Source of the DNA: DASZYF01 sp035545535
Lineage (GTDB): Bacteria; Actinomycetota; Actinomycetes; Mycobacteriales; CAJCIY01
Assembly: GCA_035545535.1 (NCBI GenBank)
Contig: DASZYF010000077.1
Location: 1-18,969, forward strand
Length of the DNA: 18,969 nt
Reading direction: 5' to 3'
Shown here: piece after piece, positions 14,646-18,969 of the stretch
Numbering within the stretch: position 1 is the stretch's first letter
How the letters are laid out: each line of letters opens with the position of its first letter
Made by a program: the position numbers and the translations under genes
Notes under the pieces: generated by a model
Told to the model about the DNA's origin: nothing
The model's input: only the letters and a program-made list of their open reading frames with translations
The model's database searches: none

Positions 14646-15839
14646 TCACCAGGTGACCGGCATGCGCGCCGGGCCCATCACGAAGTTGGACCGCGTCCAC
14701 TCCATCGGGCCGTCCGGGCGCAGGTCGGGCAGCTCGCGCAGCAGAGCGGTCACCATCGCCGAGCCCTCGGCGCGCGCGACGTGCGCGCCGAGGCAGACGT
14801 GCACGCCCTGGCCGCTGAACGTCAGGTGATGGTTCGGCGACCGGGTGATGTCGAAGCGCAGGGGGTCCGGGAACTGCTCCGGGTCGCGGTTGCCGGACCC
14901 GTAGTACACGCAGACCTTGTCGCCGGCCCTGATCTGCTTGCCCCCGAGCACGACGTCGCTCTTCGCGTTGCGCCGGTTGTACACGGTCGGCGTCACCCAC
15001 CGCAGCATCTCCTCGATCGCGCCGGGCATCCGGCCGTCGAGGTCATCGACGAGCAGCGCCCGCTGGTCCGGGAAGTCGAACAACGCCTGCACGCCGCCCG
15101 CGATCAGGTGGCGCGTCGTGTCGCCGGCTCCGACGATGAGCAGGACGACGTTCGCACAGAAGTGCTCGAGGTCCATCGGCCGGCCGTCGATCTCGCAGGT
15201 GGCGAGCTGGGAGCACACGTCCTCCCCGGGGTGGGTGCGCCGGTCCTCGAACATCCCCGCCGCGTACATCACCAGCGCCTCGGTCGCGGCGGTGCGCTCC
15301 TCCATCGTGTAGGCACCACCGCCGCCCAGCCCGACCTCGACGTGCTCGTAGAGCCGCACGGCGTCGGCCCGCGGGATGCGCAGCACATCGGCGGTGACGT
15401 AGGCGGCCATCTTGCCCGCGACGTCGACGACGAGGTCGCACCGGCCGCGCGGACGGATCTCCTCGATGATCGCCTGCGCGGCGTCGGCGAACATCGGCAG
15501 GCGGCGGCGGACGGCACCGGCCAGGAACGACGGGGTCGTCGCCTTGCGCACCTGCGTGTGCAGCGGCGGGTCGAGGTTGACCATCGACTTGTGCGGCGTC
15601 TCCATGAAGTCTTCGATCATCGAGACCGGCCAGTGCGAGAAGTGCTCCTCGTCACGGTTGACCGCGCGGATGTCGGCCCAGCGGGTCACCGCCCAGAAGC
15701 CGGGGCCCTGGCCCTCCGGCTCGGCATGCCAGTGCACCGGGTCGTTCTCCCGGAGCCACGCATAGACCTCGACCGGGTGCCCGTCCGCGAACGTGGCGAC
15801 GTCGTACAGGTCGACGGCGCGCGCCTCGACCGCGGTCAC
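14646..15839 (-). CDS. Cytochrome P450 (third), CYP124/125-like haem loop
   Basis: 397 residues. ExxR is E277/R280, and the haem loop FSGQGVHVCLG has C349, with the one-residue-longer Phe-to-Cys spacing shared with the second P450. The I-helix reads G237-A-G-D240-T241-T242, so the acid/alcohol pair is intact but the usual Ala-Gly is reversed to Gly-Ala. The two P450s share long blocks (GHP...YAWLRE.DPVH, then FDxPDQRALL and GSGNRDPExF) and are paralogues. The GTG start overlaps the stop of the SnoaL-like gene as GTGA, showing translational coupling. It is the last gene of the right-hand operon. It probably hydroxylates an intermediate handled by the SDR and F420-type oxidoreductase encoded upstream; the electron donor is not in the window. 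Confidence 0.95.
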   Translation of the reverse strand: MTAVEARAVDLYDVATFADGHPVEVYAWLRENDPVHWHAEPEGQGPGFWAVTRWADIRAVNRDEEHFSHWPVSMIEDFMETPHKSMVNLDPPLHTQVRKATTPSFLAGAVRRRLPMFADAAQAIIEEIRPRGRCDLVVDVAGKMAAYVTADVLRIPRADAVRLYEHVEVGLGGGGAYTMEERTAATEALVMYAAGMFEDRRTHPGEDVCSQLATCEIDGRPMDLEHFCANVVLLIVGAGDTTRHLIAGGVQALFDFPDQRALLVDDLDGRMPGAIEEMLRWVTPTVYNRRNAKSDVVLGGKQIRAGDKVCVYYGSGNRDPEQFPDPLRFDITRSPNHHLTFSGQGVHVCLGAHVARAEGSAMVTALLRELPDLRPDGPMEWTRSNFVMGPARMPVTW

Positions 15840-16261
15840 GCCGTGACCTCGTGCACGATCGCCGCGGTGAAGCGGCTGATGACCAGGCGGCCGTCGTCGT
15901 CGCGCATCAGAACCCGGTAGTCACCCACCCCGCTCGTCACGCCGTCCGCGCGCCCGAGGTGGAACTGGAAGTAGCTCCGCACGTCGAGCGAGCCGTCGGC
16001 CTGCGCCGCGACCCGCACGTTGGAGACGAGGTGACGCGCCCACTGCCGTTGCTCGAACAGGGAGGCGAGGATCGCGACGACCGTGTCCCGGCCCGGGAAG
16101 GTCTGCTCCTCGGCCGAGCCCTCCGCTCCGGCGACCGCGAGCACCACGTCGGGGCTGAACACCTTGGCGAGCGCCTCGGCATCGTGGGAGTCGATCGCGG
16201 CGCAGTAGCGGTGCAGCACATCGCTCGCGCGAACCACGGCGTCCACGTCGTTCGTCGTCAT
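15836..16261 (-). CDS. SnoaL-like / NTF2-fold protein
   Basis: 141 residues from the ATG at 16261, which has an excellent AGGAAGGAG (16267-16275). An in-frame ATG eight codons earlier has no such site. The N-terminal helix pattern (VLHRYCAAIDSHDAEALAKVFSPDVVL) and the C-terminal sheet (SYFQFHLG, DYRVLMRDDDGRLVISRF) are typical of the SnoaL_4/nuclear transport factor 2 superfamily. Members are cyclases, dehydratases, isomerases (including ketosteroid isomerase), small ring-hydroxylating subunits or non-catalytic partners. Histidine and aspartate in IDSHD (24-28) could be catalytic. Its gene overlaps the following P450 by four bases, so the two are made together and may act on the same intermediate. 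The exact reaction cannot be told. Confidence 0.87.
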   Translation of the reverse strand: MTTNDVDAVVRASDVLHRYCAAIDSHDAEALAKVFSPDVVLAVAGAEGSAEEQTFPGRDTVVAILASLFEQRQWARHLVSNVRVAAQADGSLDVRSYFQFHLGRADGVTSGVGDYRVLMRDDDGRLVISRFTAAIVHEVTA

Positions 16262-16298
16262 GTCCGCTCCTTCCTGTCGTGTCATCGGTCCGGCCGGG

Positions 16299-17126
16299 TC
16301 ATCGGTCGACGACCATCCAGAGGTTGGCCACCGAGCTCCCCGCGTCGCAGACGACCGGCTGGCCGTTGACCAGGGACGCGTCGTCGGAGACGAGGAACAG
16401 GTGCACGCTCGCCACCTCGTCCGGCTCGGCCGCGCGGTTCATGAGCGCGGACGGCGAGACGGCCTCGGGCGATGCCGCGGCGGCTTCCATCTGCGCCATC
16501 AGCATCGGCAGGATGTCGGTGTCGGTGAGCAGGTTCGTGTTGACACCGCCGGGGCACACGCAGTTGACCCGGATGCGGTCGGCCACGAGCTCGAAGGCCA
16601 GCGTCCGCGTGAGCGCGATGATGCCGCCCTTCGACGCGCTGTAGGCCGCCTGCCCCGCCACGCCGGTGAGCCCCGCGATCGACGCCGTCGCGGACATCGC
16701 GCCGCCGCCCGCCCGCCGCAGTGCGGGGATCGCCGCGGCGAAGGTGCGGATCGTCCCCGACAGGTTGATGTCGAGGATCGAGGACCACGCGTCCTCGGCG
16801 AGGTCCTCGAGGCGGTGGGCGACGGAGGCGCCGCCCACGGTGCCCGCGTTGGCCACGACGACGTCGAGCCGGCCGTACGTCGACTCCGCCAGCGCGACCG
16901 CCGCCTGCAGCTGGTCCAGACGCCGCACATCGGTCCGCGCGAACACGGCCTCACCGCCGGTGGCCGTGATCCGCTCCACGACCTCGTCCGTGCTGTCGCT
17001 GATGTCGGCGAGGACGAGGCGTGCCCCTTCGTCCGCGAACCGGACCGCCGTCGCGGCTCCCACGCCGGAGCCGGCGCCGGTGATCAGCGCGACCTTCCCG
17101 GCCAGCCGGGCTCCCGAAGCGGACAT
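16299..17126 (-). CDS. Short-chain dehydrogenase/reductase (classical SDR)
   Basis: 275 residues from the ATG at 17126, selected because GAGGAG (17133-17138) sits six bases upstream; a longer in-frame start would overlap the preceding gene. The cofactor motif is TGAGSGVG (16-23), NAG is at 93-95, and the active site is S149, Y162 and K166. D41 after the second strand (VLADIS) suggests NAD(H) rather than NADP(H). It lacks the mycofactocin-type insertion of the SDR at 3687-4508 and so should use a freely exchanging cofactor. It would interconvert an alcohol and a ketone in the cytoplasm. The gene lies 16 bases after the F420-type oxidoreductase and 37 before the SnoaL-like gene in one operon. 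The substrate is unknown. Confidence 0.93.
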   Translation of the reverse strand: MSASGARLAGKVALITGAGSGVGAATAVRFADEGARLVLADISDSTDEVVERITATGGEAVFARTDVRRLDQLQAAVALAESTYGRLDVVVANAGTVGGASVAHRLEDLAEDAWSSILDINLSGTIRTFAAAIPALRRAGGGAMSATASIAGLTGVAGQAAYSASKGGIIALTRTLAFELVADRIRVNCVCPGGVNTNLLTDTDILPMLMAQMEAAAASPEAVSPSALMNRAAEPDEVASVHLFLVSDDASLVNGQPVVCDAGSSVANLWMVVDR

Positions 17127-17142
17127 CACGATCTCCTCTGCG

Positions 17143-18033
17143 TCACAGGGCTTGTCCGGCAGCTGCGTAGCCGGCGACGAGGTCATCGCCCTCCGCCGGC
17201 GACGTCAGCCGGTGGTTGAACCCGACGACGAACATCGACGCGCCGGCGTCGACGTAGGCCGGTGCGGGGGCGAACGTGCGCTCGACGTCGATCCGCCCGC
17301 GGTCATCGAGGACCGGGGGCAGAGCAACGCGCACGACGAGGGACTGCGGGTCGCGGCCGGCGTCCTCGAACGCCGCGCGCAGCGCGGCGACGCCCTCCCG
17401 GACCTGGTCCGGGCCGACCCCCACCGGGGTCCAGCCGTCGCCCAGCCGGGCGATGCGGGCGACGTTCGCGGCGGAGGCCTGGACGCCGTAGAGGAGAGGG
17501 ATGCGGGCCTGCACCGGGCGCGGCCAGGCCGTGAGCGCCTCGAGCCGGACCCCGTCGACGGTGACGTCGAAGGGCTGTTCGCCCCATGCGGTGCGGCACT
17601 GCTCGATGACCTCGTCGAAGCGCCGCTGGCGGTCCGACCAGGACAGGCCCACGCCCACGTACTCCTCGGCCTGCCACCCGGTGCCCACGCCCAGCTCGAC
17701 CCGGCCGGCGGACACGACGTCGAGGGTGGCGATGGTCTTCGCGAGCACGAGCCCCGCCCGCAACGGCGCGAGCAGCACGGCGGTCGACAGCCGGATGCGG
17801 GTGGTCACGGCGGCGACCGCCGCGAGCACGGTCAGCGGGTCGAGCCAGGCGGTGTCCGGCGCGTGGCCCCACGGGCCGTACGGGTAGCGGGTCGTGTCCG
17901 GCGCCATGACGATGTGCTCGCCGAAGCACACCGAGTGCAGGCCCGCGGCGTCGGCCGCGCGGACGACGTCGAGGAAGGCGGGGACGGTCCCCCCGGGCGC
18001 GAGGTCCGGTCGGGCGAAGAGGCAGACGTCCAC
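17143..18033 (-). CDS. LLM-class (luciferase-like) F420-dependent oxidoreductase
   Basis: 296 residues. Family features are the (beta/alpha)8 luciferase-like pattern with GEHIVM (38-43), the block RIRLSTAVLLAPLR (79-92), ELGVGTGWQAEEY (113-125) and RFDEVIEQCRTAW. This resembles the actinobacterial F420-dependent TIGR03619 group more than FMN monooxygenases, though cofactor choice cannot be proved by eye. With F420 it could reduce or dehydrogenate a double bond, ketone or alcohol. The GTG start lies one base after the stop of the 105-residue gene upstream, and a weak GGGAG precedes it. The next SDR gene begins 16 bases downstream, so both belong to one operon. Confidence 0.9.
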   Translation of the reverse strand: MDVCLFARPDLAPGGTVPAFLDVVRAADAAGLHSVCFGEHIVMAPDTTRYPYGPWGHAPDTAWLDPLTVLAAVAAVTTRIRLSTAVLLAPLRAGLVLAKTIATLDVVSAGRVELGVGTGWQAEEYVGVGLSWSDRQRRFDEVIEQCRTAWGEQPFDVTVDGVRLEALTAWPRPVQARIPLLYGVQASAANVARIARLGDGWTPVGVGPDQVREGVAALRAAFEDAGRDPQSLVVRVALPPVLDDRGRIDVERTFAPAPAYVDAGASMFVVGFNHRLTSPAEGDDLVAGYAAAGQAL

Positions 18034-18034
18034 G

Positions 18035-18352
18035 TCAGTGCGCTCCCGGCCCGGGCGCCACCACCGTCACGCGCGTGATGCGGTCGACCACCCGGCGGAT
18101 CAGCGCGAGGGCGGTGTCGGCGCGCTCCAGCGGATGGCCCTCCGGACCGTCCGGCGCCGCGGGTACCGACCCGTCGCGCTGGCGGAACGGGTCGAGCGAC
18201 GACATCTCGACGACCTCTGCTTCCACCTCGACGAGGTCGACCGTCGGGGGGTCGCCGCTCAGCTGGCCGTGCGCCCACCGGAGCGTCAGCACGCTCCCGT
18301 TGCGCACGCCCCGGACCTCGAAGGACTCGGTGTGGCGACCGACCTTGGTCAT
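18035..18352 (-). CDS. 105-residue protein of unknown function
   Basis: I do not recognise this family. The start is the ATG at 18352, which overlaps the stop of the phosphotransferase gene as ATGA. The frame can be extended further, but only into that gene. The protein has a beta-rich first half (SFEVRGVRNGSVLTLRWAHG), an acidic segment VDLVEVEAEVVEM at 38-50, a Pro/Gly-rich turn and a probable helix ERADTALALIRRVVDRI (76-92). It has no cysteine, signal peptide or membrane segment. It ends one base before the oxidoreductase start. Being sandwiched and coupled on both sides suggests it is a real gene working with the phosphotransferase or the oxidoreductase. Confidence 0.72.
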   Translation of the reverse strand: MTKVGRHTESFEVRGVRNGSVLTLRWAHGQLSGDPPTVDLVEVEAEVVEMSSLDPFRQRDGSVPAAPDGPEGHPLERADTALALIRRVVDRITRVTVVAPGPGAH

Positions 18353-18969
18353 GCGCGGACCTCGCCCGCGAGCAGCTGCTCGAGCTCGTCGGCGATCTCG
18401 GCGATCAGGCGCTGGAGCAGCGCCCGCTCGGCGTGCTCCGTGCGGGCGGCGGCGCGCTCGAGCAGGAACGCCATCTTCACCGAGCCGAGCACCTCCCACC
18501 ACCGCAGGGCGGCGGCGTCCACCGCGTGCCCGGACGCCTGCTCGTAGAGCGCCCGCCAGCGGGCCGGTTCGACGAGCGCACCGACGCGGCCGGTGCCCAC
18601 GCGCCAGCAGACGAGCTGCGCCCAGGCCACGTCTTCGATCGGGTCACCGAGGTGGGCCATCTCCCAGTCGAGGACCATGCGGAACCCGTCGGGGAGCCCG
18701 GGGTCGCCGTGGCCGTGCAGGACGTTGCCCGTCCGGTAGTCGGCGTGCACGAGCGTCACCCGGTGCGGCGGCGGAGGCAGGTGGGCGCCGAGCCACGCGA
18801 CCGCGCGGTCGACCACCGGGGTGCGGGCCTGCGGCGTCGCCGCGAGCTCGGTGCTCCAGCGCGCGAGCTCGCGCGGTGCGACGTCCGCGGCCCGCGGCGG
18901 CGGACCGAGCACGGGGGTCGCATCGACCGCGTGGATCGCGGCGAGGATTCCCGCGAGACGGGCCGCGAG
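18349..18969 (-). CDS. APH-like phosphotransferase (5' partial at window edge)
   Basis: The frame is open to the last base of the window; 206 C-terminal residues are visible, so the N-lobe is missing and the GTG at 18912 is internal. The visible part begins LAGILAAIHAVD, a typical sequence of the aminoglycoside-phosphotransferase/choline-kinase fold. It then has the catalytic loop LVHADYRTGNVL (HxDxxxxN) and VLDWEMAHLGDPIEDVAW, which holds the metal-binding aspartate. In catabolic operons this family is usually not a resistance gene. The related domain of mammalian ACAD10/11 phosphorylates 4-hydroxyacyl-CoA, so a hydroxy-acid kinase is a plausible role (inference). It is the first visible gene of the right-hand operon and overlaps the 105-residue gene by four bases. 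Confidence 0.87.
   Translation of the reverse strand, partial: LAARLAGILAAIHAVDATPVLGPPPRAADVAPRELARWSTELAATPQARTPVVDRAVAWLGAHLPPPPHRVTLVHADYRTGNVLHGHGDPGLPDGFRMVLDWEMAHLGDPIEDVAWAQLVCWRVGTGRVGALVEPARWRALYEQASGHAVDAAALRWWEVLGSVKMAFLLERAAARTEHAERALLQRLIAEIADELEQLLAGEVRA

Noticed and set aside
16281..16307. A 10-bp direct repeat GTCATCGGTC spanning the end of the SDR gene
   Set aside because: It is short, within a GC-rich gap, and probably a small slippage duplication without a regulatory role that I can support.
18349..18969. Antibiotic-resistance aminoglycoside phosphotransferase
   Set aside because: The fold is shared, but the catabolic operon context and the loop sequences typical of acyl-CoA-associated kinases make resistance unlikely.

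Overview
The window is GC-rich, uses GTG start codons often, and encodes two lipoproteins with long Ser/Thr/Ala/Pro linkers, an F420-type (LLM) oxidoreductase, a short-chain dehydrogenase of the mycofactocin-associated type, three cytochromes P450 and three acyl-CoA dehydrogenases. Together these point to an actinomycete (Actinomycetota), probably a soil or environmental relative of Mycobacterium, Rhodococcus, Pseudonocardia or Sporichthya. The genus cannot be settled from the sequence alone. I saw no rRNA, tRNA, CRISPR array, insertion sequence, integrase or phage gene, and no gene-free stretch over 300 bases.

Layout. (1) Positions 1-2457, plus strand: the 3' part of a branched-chain-amino-acid-type substrate-binding lipoprotein, then a P450. 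(2) 2473-6000, minus strand: an operon in the order aldehyde dehydrogenase, mycofactocin-type SDR, P450, behind a TTGACA promoter overlapped by a palindrome. (3) 6088-10635, minus strand: a five-gene operon of a PaaA-like di-iron protein, an 85-residue unknown protein and three acyl-CoA dehydrogenases, with an apparently leaderless promoter. (4) 10708-13205, minus strand: an alpha/beta hydrolase and, upstream of it beyond a strong hairpin terminator, a second substrate-binding lipoprotein. (5) 13206-13420: a divergent regulatory region. (6) 13421-14593, plus strand: an amidohydrolase-2 family enzyme, ending in a hairpin shared with the converging operon. (7) 14646-18969, minus strand: a tightly coupled operon of an APH-like phosphotransferase (cut by the window edge), a 105-residue unknown protein, an F420-type oxidoreductase, an SDR, a SnoaL-like protein and a P450.

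Interpretation (inference). The gene set looks like part of a catabolic island for a hydrophobic, probably alkyl-branched, cyclic or aromatic compound. The P450s would hydroxylate, the SDR and aldehyde dehydrogenase would take the alcohol to an acid, and the acyl-CoA dehydrogenases and PaaA-like oxygenase would act on CoA thioesters. The hydrolases would cleave ring or ester products, and the lipoproteins would capture substrate. No acyl-CoA ligase, thiolase, hydratase, ferredoxin, transporter permease or ATPase, or transcription regulator lies in the window, so the substrate is unknown. The most unusual part is the operon of PaaA homologue, 85-residue protein and three acyl-CoA dehydrogenases.
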